64,000 bases of DNA from Wyeomyia smithii (lineage: Eukaryota > Arthropoda > Insecta > Diptera > Culicidae). The notes under the pieces are model-generated. The model worked only from the letters and a program-made list of their open reading frames with translations. It ran no database searches and was not told the DNA's origin. Made by a program: the position numbers and the translations under genes. Location of the stretch: positions 259,328,494-259,392,493 of the forward strand of contig NC_073696.1 of NCBI RefSeq assembly GCF_029784165.1. Direction: 5' to 3'. Of the stretch, positions 47,000 through 59,262 are shown one piece after another; position 1 is the stretch's first letter, and each line of letters opens with the position of its first letter.

Positions 47000-47350
47000 T
47001 CTACCGTGACCATTTTGAAGCCTGATCGTCAGTATCAACAGCAGCCTTCCAAGAGGGGAGCAGCGAAACTAGGACTTACAATCAACTTTGCCAAAACAAA
47101 GTACATGGTAGCTGGTGGAAAGCGCGGAGGTTCGTCGAGTCTTGGTACTGAGATTGAGGGGTACATATGAAGTAGTCGACGGATTTTTTGACAACGACGG
47201 TAGCCACGAAGTGAAGCGGCGGATAGCAGCCGTAAACAGGAACTTCAACAGTTTAGGTAGTCAGCTGAGGTTCCACACCATGCATGCCCGCATTACATAA
47301 GCGCTCTACAGGACGCTGATAAACCCGGTGGTACTCTACGGCCATGAGTG
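47000..47350 (+). pseudogene. LINE reverse transcriptase scrap, plus strand
   Basis: It reads GLTINFAKTKYMVAGGKRGG, then after frame breaks EVKRRIAAVNRNF, SQLRFHTMHAR, ALYRTLINPVVLYGHE. This is the post-palm region of a LINE RT that is common in mosquito and moth genomes (often annotated as craniofacial development protein 2-like). The same family occurs inverted just downstream at 47510-48645. Confidence 0.7.
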
Positions 47351-47509
47351 TTGGTCTTGGCACTTAGGGTCTTCTGGCGTGGGAGCTTGCGTGATAATAC
47401 CCTACTTTACTTCTACGACAACAGACCGATTATCGATCCAATGCCGAATTTAGAATAATTCGCCATGTTACTCGGTCTTATGTTGCTATCCTTCAATTTC
47501 TTTTAACAC

Positions 47510-50500
47510 CTATTTCGCGGCAACCTTGTCGACAGCACACATCCAACGAGTGCGGGGCCAACCTCGAAGTCGACGGCCTCTATCGGGATTTCTGTTAAAT
47601 ATAGTCTTCGCTGGTCGTTCTTTTGGCATTCTAGGTACATGCCCAGCCCACTGCAACCTGCCGTGTTTTATCCGCTTAACTATATCCGCCGATTTGTACA
47701 CCTGGTACACTTCATGGTTCATGCGTCTGCGCCACACACCATTTTCAAGTTTGCCGCCAAGGATAGAACGCAAAATCCTACGCCCAAAAACATCTAGTGC
47801 TCGCCGATCGGCCTCTTTGAAGGTCCATGCTTCATGGCCGCGGAGGGCCACTGGAAGGACTAGTGTTTAGTGGAGTGCAAATTTAGTAAGAGTTCGCAGA
47901 ATGCGGGACCTCAGCTTACGTAATCCGTAGAAGGCCCTGTTTGCAGCTGCTATCCGCCTTTTTAACTCAAGGCTGAGGGGCCGTTCAATAATTACGTAAG
48001 CATATTTTTCCACTTTTTCAAGCCCCCCTACCTCCCTTGTAAGACATCGTAAGATTTGCTACTTGCTTACGTAATTATTTAACGGCCCCTAACGGCTCGT
48101 TGTCACATGTCACTAATGTACCCAGGTAAATAAATTCGTGCACTACTTCAAAAGTTTCCCCATCTAACACCATCTCAGCACCAACATCCGTCGGACTACC
48201 AGCAGAGTTAATGATGAGCCACCTCTTGCCACGCCAGCCCTCCGTATAATGGAGAGTGTTATACGGATGTTGCGATGTTGAACAGTAACTTTGACAGCTC
48301 GTCTCCATGCTAAAAACTATCTAACGTCACCAAGGAGTCCGTTATCTCACGGGCTATCTTGACGCATGATGTAGAGCCTTCAAAGGTGGAACGTATCAGC
48401 CTAATTAGTTTCATTAACCATTAGTTTCATTCAACCATGTTGAAGCATATTTCGCCATAACTCATTTCTCTTTACTGTATCGTACGCTGCCCTGAAGTCT
48501 ATGAACAGATGGTCAAAATTTATCGAGTCCGTAGTCCGTAGTGGAACGTTTTCCTCGACAACCACATTGGCATTCGCCAACAAAGGTCTCCTGTACTGGT
48601 TTCAGTCTATGGAATAGAATACGAGAGAGAATTTTGTAAACGGTATAACAATAACGTATAAACTTATATACAACTTGTTAACAACTCAAAAAGCGCAAGG
48701 GGCGGAGCCAATATAAAACATATATTCACCTTCAAATGAATTGTTCACACGACTTATATGAAACAATTGTATAACGACTATAACCACCACTCTTACATTT
48801 CCAGTACCAACAAATGGTGGCCTGTTATTAATAGGTTATAAACAAATTGCACAAATACATACAAAACAGATGACCCACGAAAATAATCATGGCTCTTCAT
48901 TTGAGAAATTATCAAGACAATTCATTAATAGAATAGGGTGTTGGTATAGTGATTAAATACAATAAATCTACGTGCGATTTCAGGTTTGTCGTGAATATTT
49001 GCCTTGTACTTCGTTAAAATTTACGCGCTTCGAAAATACCACAATATGATAGTAATCAATATCATATTTTTTTTTAAATTTGAAATAAAGAAAAAAGTAA
49101 CAGATGAACTCTAGAGGAATGAGCCTCAGGTATATATCTTCGATAGGATTATATTTTGAAACGTGCCTATAGCACAGAAAAATGGTGTTGAATATTATTT
49201 TAGCACGCCGCACAGTGCAACGTTCCATAGACTGGTATGTTTTATACGTGTTTGAGACATACTGTAATGATATTATTAATCTCCCAAGTTCACTCAGACG
49301 ATTATGGTACGCATCTACTGCGAAGTGGTTTCAACTATTCAAGTGACACATTATTTTTAAAAAAATTTCTTAGTTTTCAAATAAATTTTTTAATATATTT
49401 TATATCTTTTCATGTTAAAACCAAAATGATAACGGTAGAGGCATGTAACTACTACATTTCACATGTTACTATTGAGACATAACCTAGCGCATTTGGAAGT
49501 TAAAGGCTTCTTAGTCATGCTTATTTATGCTTTTAGAAAAAAGACACTTTGATTTAAATTCGATTGTCAAAAACAGTACCCCAAAGTACATCTCTGAATC
49601 TCACCTTTTCCTCATTTTTCGTGTCACACCAATTGAAAAAAAAATACTAGAATGGCTGTTTTGATTTTTGTCCCGCGTTTCCATAAATTCAACGCACTGT
49701 GCGCCGCTTGCGCTAACGAGGCAGCCATGTTGATTTTTGGCATTCGTTGAATGGGTACACAGATTGCCCAAAGATTTTATCCGTTATATGACCACTATCT
49801 ATAAAGTTTATTTCGGTAAAAATATCGCAAAATAATTGAAAAAAATGTACATTGAAACATCAAGGTGAACTAAGATGTCATGCACTATGTACTAATTATT
49901 TATACTTTCTTACTCTTTTAGCAAACCAAGCGAGGAGTAATTTCTGCCACAATTTGGAGATGGAATCGTGAAACCAATTAAGCAGGGCTATATAAAGCTA
50001 CTACAATCTATAAAAAATCGCCGTCACCATCTTGATTATTGTAGTAGAGGAAATAATATAAAAATTCTCTTAACTAAACCACGCGTTAAGTAATATATTT
50101 TGAAATTTAAGTAAAACAGAAATATTCAAACATTGATCTGAGGTTATTAATCATGATCAAAATAATAATAATAAAACCGAAGATCGTTGAGCAAGACAAA
50201 AAAGAGAATTAAAACAAATCATGGCCGATCAAATCAAACGATTTGCTTGTTATAAGTAAATTGAATGATAAATTTATTGATTATAATTTACTGTCAAATT
50301 TACTATTTATGTTTAATCAAACATAAATTCCCTGGGTGTTTAAATATTTTATATAATTTTGAATATTATAACAGTATTTTTGATCTGCACTGTATTTGAT
50401 GAAAAAGAAATAGTCACATCATAAAATCACATTTACAACTGATTTAAAACTGAACTACAACTTTTGCGGCCATTTTTCAATTTTGTCTCCACTATACGTT

Positions 50501-51260
50501 TTCACCACTGTTGTCTCTCTTGCATTCTCAAGAAAAAACTAGTTATAAACATGTTATAAATCAGTTTTTACAGCAATTCGTAATGTATTTACAACTTCAA
50601 CTTGTTATTTCGATTTCAAACATCATTCCGATTTAAAACATCAATGCGAGTGAATTAAAACCCAATGTTTTCCCTGTAACTTATTTATGACTTATTTATA
50701 ACTTTTTCCTTTCATTTTTTTCGTAAAAGATTGCATGTGTTACTTGGGTAATTCTTCATCGGACCACACTCGCAGCATGATCCGGTGTAGAGCACGTTAC
50801 AGCTGTCCACTCCCGGCTTTGAATAGTTCGGCTGGAATGCCGTTTACTAGCCTTGCAGTTCTTCAACTCTTTCACTGCTTTCTTCAACTCTCGATTTAAA
50901 TACGTTGGACAGCCAGGCGCGAATCTCATTCGGCCCCCAAAAAGACCGCACAGCGATACCGCCTGTCGATTTGGGAGAAGGTATCTCTAGTGGGGTGTCC
51001 CCAGATGTTCTTTCGAATATTCCGACGTGCAAAATAGGTACTACAGAAGTTCACTAACTTTAAGTCGTTATCGTTGGTATTAGAGTGGAGGCTTTCCTAC
51101 CAATAATGGGGCGAAACAAAACCTTCTGTCCGACTTGTGCGTTCATACCTCCGATGACGATCTTTATGTCGTGTTGTGGGCACTCTTCATATGGTTTTTC
51201 GAGGAGATCCTCGAACTTCTCTTTTACGTTGTCGGTTTTATCGTTTCTCGGTGCAACTGT
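47510..51260 (-). mobile_element. Second LINE relic, minus strand, split by a 2.1-kb insertion
   Basis: From 51260 downwards: endonuclease pieces (DIKIVIGGMNAQVGQ, FRPIIG, RSFWGPN; 51250-50900), the RT beginning (KELKNCKA, then GIPAELFKAGSGQL and LHRIMLRVWSDEE; 50890-50740), a noncoding insertion, then RT again (VYKILSRILFHRLKPVQETF and HLFIDFRAAYDTVKRNE; 48645-48470), VLDGETFEVVHEFIYLGTLV (near 48110-48170), and the C-terminus GVWRRRMNHEVY, RLQWAGHVPRMP, RPAKTIF and RGWPRTRW (47851-47510). Many frame breaks. Its 5' end lies about 60 bp beyond the 3' end of odorant receptor copy 2. Confidence 0.75.
48648..50738. other. Noncoding AT-rich insertion within the LINE RT
   Basis: About 2.1 kb separates RT segments that should be nearly adjacent. 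The longest frames are about 80 codons with no motif. Short repeats of GTTATAA and ACTTGTTA type occur near both ends, but no clean terminal repeat or target duplication could be read. Probably a transposon of unrecognised type. Confidence 0.5.
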
Positions 51261-51318
51261 AGTTGAAGAATCTTGCCTTCATCCTTTATACACGCTTCAT
51301 TTTTAGTTCAGTAAAATT

Positions 51319-52672
51319 TTATTTTCGAGTAGCATTCAGTAGAAACATTAAACAGTTGTAAGTCATTTTCATGAAATCTGAGAAGGCCTCAATCGACATC
51401 TCGAACAGCCCACCGCAACTGATACCCAACTTTTTCTGCGAGTTAATCATAACAATCAGTAGGGCGTTGCGAATCTCTCGATAGTCTGCCTGAACTGCCG
51501 GGTAATAGTGAAGCCTATGGGACCAGTCCGTAGAGTATACCGCATTTCCAACCGCTTGATTCTGGAAAGTTAAACTTTTTTTATTACATTGAACTAGTGC
51601 AGTTTGAACTTACCGATTCGCTTAGGTTATTCGTTAGTTGACAATACCAAAAGCACTCGAGCATTCCTGTAAAACCATAGGATAGCATCGCTACAGCTAG
51701 AAGGGTTAGTTTGTCTAATGTTATGAAAAACAACAGGCATCCTGATACTACTATCTGGGTATAGAACATACACATGAAAGTTAAGTTTAGAAATTTTTTC
51801 AGATCATGCAACTGATCCATCAAGTCAATGTGGCTTTTGATAACGATGAAAAGTTCTTGTTTCAGCACCGTTATAAATCTCAATTCTTTGCTCATCTTGC
51901 GTTGTTTGAATGTCAGTTCTGAACTGTTGATAATGTTTTGTTTAACGATCTCGTCGACCTTCTGTGTCAATTTTTTGTATGCAGTCGAAGTTTGTTTCAC
52001 CTCAACATCAAAAGCAATTAAATAACTGTTGATGATCGTCAGATTTGCCGTGAAGATTGAAGTGAATATCGCATCGAATGTAACGTGTATTCTGTACTTG
52101 AACCATGTTGCTAAAAACCTTTGTTGAAGTAGATGGGGAGGGGCAACAAAGAAAGGTTCTTCAAGGACGCCAAAAAATAGTTGCATCAAAAGGACGGAAA
52201 CATACGACACAATTAGCATCACTACAACCAGACGGATCTTGCGATACGACCGGTTTCTATCTGGATTCCGATAGTCATCGAAACGTTGCCGGAGAAATTG
52301 TTGTACATTCCGAATCGTGTTAAGGTAACGATAGGTTATTCCAACTCGAATCAACACTACCGTTAGCTCACATAGAAAAGCTATTGATCCTATCATTTCT
52401 GTTTTCCGCTCACTATCTGATATCCAGTAACGCAGACGCTCGAACCAAAGGCACACATGCATAATTAGTAAACATCTATAGATGTTAAACAGACCTCGAG
52501 CAATCGGATTACTGGTTCGCAATGTAACTCCTGTAAAAAATGAAATTATTAGAACGGTATGACGAAAACTGAGAAAACGCTCAGCACCTGCAACCACCAA
52601 AGAATATTCCAACGGACGGAAAAAGTCCTTTTCGTCATCCAACGCCTTGAGAAATGAAACAGGGTTGAACAT
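51319..52672 (-). CDS. Odorant receptor (insect 7tm_6 family), copy 2
   Basis: Close paralogue of the receptor at 36821-38169. Exons 52588-52672, 51614-52530 and 51319-51561 encode 414 residues plus TAA. Exon 1 (85 nt) and exon 2 (917 nt) have exactly the same lengths as in copy 1. It starts MFNPVSFLKALDDEKDFFRP and ends MFLLNATRK. It keeps the C-terminal family signature FYTQIVVSGCLLFFITLDKL and ECFWYCQLTNNLSES. Intron 1 (57 bp) has an unusual GTGCTG donor and no in-frame stop, so an unspliced message would stay open with 19 extra residues. An upstream in-frame Met (52711) is ignored because copy 1 starts at MFNP. Otherwise intact; probably functional. Confidence 0.92.
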
Positions 52673-54350
52673 TTTGATCTGGCGACAGACTATGTCATGA
52701 CACTTCCGCAAATCGAATGAAAATGTAGAATAGAACCTAGTTTTCCACCTGTTTTACTTGGCTTTAAATTTGAGTCGAGAATTGCATGCGTTTCATGAAA
52801 TTTTAATATTATGATATTGAATAATATATGATTGTTTTCATCAAGGCTGTATCAATCAGTAATCATAAATCATTGGAAGGGGAGTTTGCCTTGCATTTGA
52901 CAATGTATGTGACTTTCGTACTATCGTACTTTGGCACTGTACATATTTTAAATCAACTTGCTTTGATACTTCCAAAAGACATTCATCCTAGAACTGCCAG
53001 TCTGTCAAGAATCTTGAAGCCAGCAACACATGCCCCTTCGAACTTTACAGTGCCAAGGCCGAACCTGTCAAACGGACTCACCCATAGATTTAACTCTAGG
53101 GTTTTTTTCCCGGCTGCAGTTACCAATGAATCGAACCGAAGGGCACGTCCCCCAGTAAACCAGATGCTCCCACACGATCCCACAGCACACCTAGAGACTG
53201 GCAAACTGCCCGAGTGTTCAAACAAAAGCCCTCTATCGGCAGTTGTACCTGAAAGGGGTCACCGGCGGGTCAACAGCCGTCCACCAGCTGGAAGCAATCA
53301 CAAAACACATCAGCGCAAGCACGGCAGCATAAATTGCTCACCGAGCCACGAAGCCCACTGTCAAGCACCGTAGCGGACAACTCGACGAAAGCATTATTGC
53401 TTGCTTGTAAACACCTTTATTTAAAGATTTCCAATTGAGATACATTACTTGGCTCTGCACGACAAGCCACGGGGCCGGGTCCAGAGGTTTGAAACAATAG
53501 TTGGATGTTAAAATTAATTAAATTCCTTCTGCTAGAAGACTCGCAGCACGACTCCCATTACACTACTACAACATAGGGTGACAGGCCCCGGTTCTAGTTT
53601 ATAGCGTTTCATGGACAAACTCTAGCTCCTGGGCTATGATTTTGTGGCACTACCTTCGCGAAGCAACACCGCCGTCGTTCGGCTGCTTATAAATGAATTA
53701 ATTTATTTTCGATTCAAAGCAGCGGAAAACATGTTGAAGATATTGGCGAACCATGGATCATGTCGGCGGCTGGCTGCCGCAATATGCCACACAGCCTATG
53801 CTGCTCGTACGTAGCGTCCCGTCCATCTGGCAGCTGAGAGGCCTATTTGGAAACAATTTAACTGTTTTACAAGCGACCTAGCTCGAACCGTTTCATGCTC
53901 GGTGCCAGTTTCTGATAAATTTTGCTTAAGCATGATAACCAATCACCGTGTGGAGGTGTAGGTTTGGGCTCTATTTACGCTATTTTCAAAGTGCATCGCT
54001 CTTAATGTGAAATTCTAGTGAACTGCAAAATTTCTGCAAAAGTTTACGGACATAATTCGTATAGGCAAAAGTTGGATAGCACGAAACCGCATCAATATTG
54101 TGCGAAATTAGCGCAACTTTTGATTAAGTTTGAAATCTCTGAATAACGAATGTGTGTTGACCAGAACGCAATCAAAACACTTGTAACATATCAACTGGTG
54201 CTGGTACCATCATGATAATTCGTACTAGTATTGTACTGTTTCGGTTGCGATCGATTTTATTAGGACTGGGCGAGCACGTATCGTTGAAACGGACCGGGGC
54301 GCCCCGAAACTGATCGTTTACCCGAAACTGAAATATACCGAAACATCCCG
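52673..54350. other. Flank of odorant receptor copy 2, no gene supported
   Basis: A 181-codon plus-strand frame (52828-53373) and an antisense 80-codon frame (52983-53225) overlap in GC-richer sequence. Neither shows a domain; a repeat-derived origin is possible. At 53733 a short frame starting MLKILANHGSCRRLAAAIC looks like a mitochondrial presequence, but it stops after 27 codons with no convincing donor. Confidence 0.4.
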
Positions 54351-54361
54351 ATTTTTTGTAT

Positions 54362-55290
54362 GTTATATATATCAGAATGGGGAAAGGTAATTGATTTTCC
54401 AGAACCAAGTTTTTTTGGTTCCTTTTGGGGTCCTAAACAATCCTAAACTTACCGGAAGTCGATTGGTTTTGTCTCCGCTTGGCGCATTGCATTTCAAATT
54501 TGTATGAAAAATTATATGGGAATACCTACTTTTTTGCATTTACCTTTCTAGAGAGCTCAATAATGATCTAATAATGCACTACATTATGCAAAAGTATAGT
54601 ATTTTAGATGCCTAACAACTTTGCAGAAGGCACTGAAGAGCTAAGATGTCCCTAAGAAGAGCTATAGCTGTTCAAAGTTGAGTATGTCGATTTAACTGCA
54701 GAAAATCTTGTTACCTGCTAACATTACCAATGTACCGGCGCCAGTAGGATTCCTATCAGAAATAACCTGTCGTAACGAGTTTATACACTCAGCTGGATCA
54801 AACAAACAAATTCAGGTTGATATTCTAGGCGTAGATAGAATCTACAACGTGTTTCAGAGGTTACTTCTGATGGAAACCTGAATAACGCCGGTACATTAGC
54901 AGTGTTGGCAGAAAAAATGATTTGCAACATAAACTTCGACATACTCAACTTTGAACAGTTCCAGCATTTTTTTGGGACACCCTAGCTTTTTGATGTTTTC
55001 GGCCAAGTTGTTAGGCATCAAAAAACCTACCATTTGCAGTCATGAAACCTATGGTTAGAGCCACTTTGAGCTCTTTAGAATGGAAAATGCAAAAAAGTTG
55101 GTTTTTCCATACAAATCTCCATATAAATTTGACATGCAATGCGCCAAGCGGATGTAAAACCAATCGACTTCCGATAAATTTAGGATTGTTTGGGCCTCCA
55201 AATAGAACAAATAAAAACTTGGTTCTGGTTTTCTGCTATCAAGTTTCGTTTTTCCATATAATGATTCCCCACCCTAATATATACCTATAT
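54362..55290. repeat. Large foldback element, about 0.93 kb
   Basis: An imperfect palindrome over its whole length. Left-arm landmarks ATCAGAATGGGGAAA, CAGAACCAAGTTTTT, CGGAAGTCGATTGGTTTT, GTTCAAAGTTGAGTATGTCG and AATGTACCGGCG recur inverted in the right arm in reverse order. The loop is about 54785-54850. No coding capacity. Probably a foldback DNA transposon or MITE. Confidence 0.75.
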
Positions 55291-55526
55291 TCTACTTTTG
55301 ATCTAAGTGACTGTAGTCATTGTTCAAATCTTTCGTTACGAATTTTACACAACTGTTACGCGAAATCAGAGCAAAAGTTGTGTGAAATGAGAGGACGCAC
55401 CCTTAGCTTGAACTTTTACGTGTAGTTTTGTTGTTAAGTAATGCCGAAATAAAATGAATAAAATTTTAAAACCTTTCACACACAAAACACTCTATAAGGA
55501 AAAAATGTCTATACAACTTACTGTAC

Positions 55527-55593
55527 AAGTTACTAGATATTTTATTATATTATATGTGGGTTAATATAATATAATAAAAAATCTGGTAACTTA
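55527..55593. repeat. AT-rich perfect-type hairpin
   Basis: Left arm AAGTTACTAGATATTTTATT continuing to ATATTATAT, a short GTGGGTT loop, and a right arm that mirrors it through TCTGGTAACTT. Could be a small MITE or a cruciform-forming AT palindrome. Confidence 0.55.
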
Positions 55594-55599
55594 TTTCCC

Positions 55600-56530
55600 A
55601 AATTACATTTATTAAAAATTTACATTTATTAAATTTCGTAGATAAATCTCTCCTGATTTCTGTCAGTACTGAACCAAACACTAGAATCATCCAAACTCTA
55701 ATATAAAATGTAGTAAAAAAGTATTCACACAAGACCGGAAATCTAGAAAAATCATTCCGGAGGTTCTCTTTCTCTACAATTACTCTACAGGTTTTCATTG
55801 AGAAAGCCAATTTTGTTTGTTTTTTGTTTGTTTATTGCCAGTAGCGTAAAGGAACTTCTTTTTAAATTGATGTCGCGCAGGATCACATACAATGTCAACT
55901 TATTAATATCTATTTAAATATACACATCTTATTGACTATTGATTTTTCATATAATAATAAAACTTCTAATCATTCATCGATTCCAAAACTCTAGGCAGCC
56001 CCTCTTAAAAACTACTTCTGAGGTTGAACGTTTGGTTCCAACAGGTAATGTATTCCAATTGACTACAACCAATTTCTGGGTTGTTTTGAAGAAAAACTGC
56101 TATCATTTCTCCATGTAAATCTCCATGCAACTGGTTTTTGTTCTGGAAAATAATCTCTCGAAATTTCCGCTCTCACAACATTTATACGGGATGCATTTTT
56201 TAGAAAAAAGTTTTTGAAGAAGCAGAATTGTGTATAAAAACTCCTATAAATTGAAATTCTTGCCATTTTTTGAATTTTTACCCGAAATTTTTATCTAGTG
56301 AAAATATGCTTCGAGACTGAGGATAATCGAGTCTAAAATTCCGGATAATCGAGACCAACCTGTATTCGAACAGCATATTTAAATTTGTTAGTTAAAAGTT
56401 TATAGATTACTTCCACACGCCTTTTTTATAATTTTGGGTTCAAAATGGTGTTTATGGAATAGATTCCTCTGGTGCTTCTTGTGGCAATAGAAACAATTCA
56501 AAAAATAATGCCAAATACTATTAAATATAG
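55600..56530. other. AT-rich DNA, nothing recognised
   Basis: Short frames on both strands only. No motif or repeat structure identified. Confidence 0.45.
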
Positions 56531-56533
56531 GAA

Positions 56534-57654
56534 TTCCTTTCTCTCTCTTTTACTCTCTCTCTTTTACTCTCTCTCTCTCACACACAGACACAGTCCCTCT
56601 CCTCTCTCTTTCTCTATTCTCTCTCTATTCTCTCTTTCTATTTTTCTCTCTCCCTCTCTCTTTCTATCTCTCTCTTTCTTTTTTTCTCTCTTCTCTCTTC
56701 TCTCTTTTTTCTTGCTTTCTCTTTTTTGTCATTTTTTTCTCTCCTTTCACTCTACTTTTTTGTCCTCCTTCTCTCTTTTTTCTCTCTTTCTTTCTTTTTC
56801 TCTAGTTTTCTCTGTATTTTCTTCTTCCTCTCTTTTTTTCGTTCATACTTTTTTTCTCTCTCTATTCTCTTCTCTATTACTCTCTCTCTCTCTCTATTTC
56901 TCTCTCTCTATTTCTGTCTCTATTTCTCTCTCTCTATTTCTCTCTCTCTATTTCTCTCTCTCTATTTCTCTCTCTCTATTTCTCTCTTTCTATTTCTCTG
57001 TATCTCTATTTCGTTCTCTCTTTGTATTTCTCGCTCTCTCTCTATTTCTCTCTGTCTTCTTCTATTTCTCTCTGTCTTCCTCTATTTCTGTCTCTCTTCC
57101 TTTGTTTCTCTCTCTCTATTTCTGTCTCCCTCCCTCTATTTCTCCCTCTATTTCTTTCTCTCTCTCTCCCTCTCTCTCTCTCTCTTTCTATTTTTCTCCC
57201 TCTCCCTCTAATTCTCTTTCCCTCTATTTCTCTCTCTCCCTCCATTTCTCTCTCTCTCTTCCTCTTCCTCCCTCTCACTATTTCTTCATCCCTCTTTCTT
57301 TCTGTCTCTTCTCTTTTTCTTCCTCTCTTCCTATCCTCTCATTCCGCCTTTTTCCTGTCCTTTCTCTCTCCCTCTATCTTCTACTTTCTCCCTCTCTCTC
57401 CTTTCGATCCCCTCTCTTCCCTCTCCTTCTCTTACTCTCTCTCTATCTCTCTTCCTCTCTTTCCTTTTCTTTTCATCTATTTCTTTCCCTTTTCTTTCTC
57501 TCTTCTCTCTCTCTCGCTCTTTTCCCTCTCGCTCACTTATCTCCCCTCTCTTTGTCTTTCCTCTCTTTCTCTTTGTTTTTCATTCACTCCCTTCTGATTT
57601 TGCTTCCTCTTAATATCTTCTTCTTCTTCTCTTTTTCTCTCTTTTTTTTCTTTT
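56534..57654 (+). repeat. Polypyrimidine (CT-rich) satellite tract, 1.1 kb
   Basis: Almost pure C/T on the plus strand for about 1.1 kb. It is built from CTCTCT runs and a degenerate unit of about 14 bp, CTCTATTTCTCTCT (clearest at 56885-57120). It creates spurious Ser/Leu/Phe-rich frames of up to 394 codons in overlapping registers, which are not genes. Confidence 0.9.
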
Positions 57655-57916
57655 AGGTGTTGTTTCTCATTTGCAAATTACATAACTTTTTTTTTTCTAC
57701 AAATGAAGCTTAATAATTCTTTGTTAAGAGAAATACAAATCATGAGAGAACTGAGCGTGGATTCAGCGAGTAGAGATAATAACGAATGACGATAAAATCG
57801 AAATAGCGTAAAAGTTAAAACTTCCATGCATTTTGATTTTGAAAAATAGTCGCTGAGTTCAAAAGAAAATTTGATTAGTTACTTACCTTACTTTCCTTTG
57901 TTGGCTAACGGACCGT
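57655..57916. other. AT-rich DNA, nothing recognised
   Basis: No feature supported. Confidence 0.4.
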
Positions 57917-58200
57917 TCACCGGTCTAGGGCCGAACGAATTAAAGATGTCCAGCTTCTTCTATCTTGGGCAGCCGTTCTCCAGTCTCCAACAGATCGTGC
58001 ATCTTCTTCAACCGCACAAATCCACCGCGTGCGAGCCTCATCGTGAAGTCGACGGCCTCTTCCTGGTTCTCTACTGAAGATAGTTTTGGCGGCTCTCTCG
58101 TCAGGCATTCTGGCTACATGTTTGAATAATTGGTACAATTCGTGATTCATGTTTCTGCGCCACACTCCATCTTCCAATTTACCGCCAAATATCGACCGCA
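57917..58200 (-). pseudogene. LINE RT C-terminal scrap
   Basis: It reads GVWRRNMNHELYQLF, HVARMPDERAAKTIFSREP, RTRWICAVEEDAR and WRTAAQDRRSW, the same C-terminal region as the relic at 47510-47851. Truncated at both ends. Confidence 0.7.
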
Positions 58201-59082
58201 GATTACTTATAACCTACAAATAGTTAATTTTTAACAAATTAAAAATGCCGAAAAGAGAGTAAAAGCATAATTGTTTGACAGTTGTTTTAAAATAATCGCA
58301 CCATATCCGCATAATTTTTACACGGAACCTTCTGCTCATAGAGGCCCCGCTACCAGAACATAATCACCTCTCACTTTCTTTTGATACTCTTGTCCATATA
58401 TTGATAGGGAGGGTATCTGTTTTCTTACTCTCTTTCTCCCTTTGTCTAGTTTTCTTTACTTCTGGCGCGATTTTTTGCAGTACACTTCTTCCTTCTGATT
58501 TGTACTGTGTTTCTGCCGCTCGTAGAAAAACTAATACACTTGCTGCTTGCATCACAGCCGAGCGAAACAAAAGTGGTGAGGTACTATAGTGAAAATACAC
58601 CGCGGTGTGCCCTTCTGAGATAAATACGATAACATTCGAAGAGCAAACTTGCGTGACGGGCGGTTAGATTTATTTTTTTCAGTTTCCAGATACAAAGCAA
58701 ACAACGCAATCTACTCACCTACCTAGATGCTCCCCTCATTTGATATTAAGAGGCATACAGTAGAAGCACTGCAGTGAGCTCTGTTGTGTAGTTGATGAGC
58801 GTAACGTCCTGTGCTGGTGAGAAAGATCACACCAGTTTATTATCTCTCTGGAGAGATATTTCAAATTTCACCGCAGTGATTTTTTACAATCCGCTGTTCT
58901 CTTCAAGCAATTGCATCCCTTTGCCGACCAGTGTGAGAGCAGTTGTTTTCACAGTGTAAGATATTCTCGTACACGCTAGTGGTTCTCTGAGGAAAAACGA
59001 CAAGCCTGATTTCCTCGTCATTTTTCTCCCTTTTTTAACTTTCTGTTTCTTTTTCTCCATTTGTTTTTCTATTTAGTGTAAG
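58201..59082. other. No gene recognised
   Basis: Two complementary short frames (58364-58600) in low-complexity pyrimidine-rich DNA. Nothing else. Confidence 0.4.
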
Positions 59083-59262
59083 TTAACTTATAGTGGATCA
59101 CTTTCCTATGGTGGACCACCTCCCAGATTAATTGAATTCAGGCGAAAACTTCCATCGGGAAACATTTGATTCAGCCCATCTGCATCATAAACATTTATAA
59201 GTCTCGATTTATGTTAAGAGAAGTGACGTTAATCTAACGAATGGTCCACTATAGGTTAATTT
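59083..59262. repeat. MITE-like inverted repeat (TTAACTTATAGTGGA...)
   Basis: The left end TTAACTTATAGTGGATCAC pairs with the right end GGTCCACTATAGGTTAA. A related, less complete copy of the left half occurs at about 59591-59650 (CCTATAGTGGACC). Confidence 0.5.

Noticed and set aside
52828..53373. 181-codon frame as a protein-coding gene
   Set aside because: No domain, an overlapping antisense frame with equal claim, no splice or promoter context. Left as unknown.
53733..53816. Short frame starting MLKILANHGS resembling a mitochondrial presequence
   Set aside because: Stops after 27 codons with no convincing donor site or continuation.
56472..57656. 394-codon frame, Ser/Leu/Phe-rich
   Set aside because: It is a by-product of the polypyrimidine tract. 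Overlapping frames are open in other registers with the same composition, and no domain is present.
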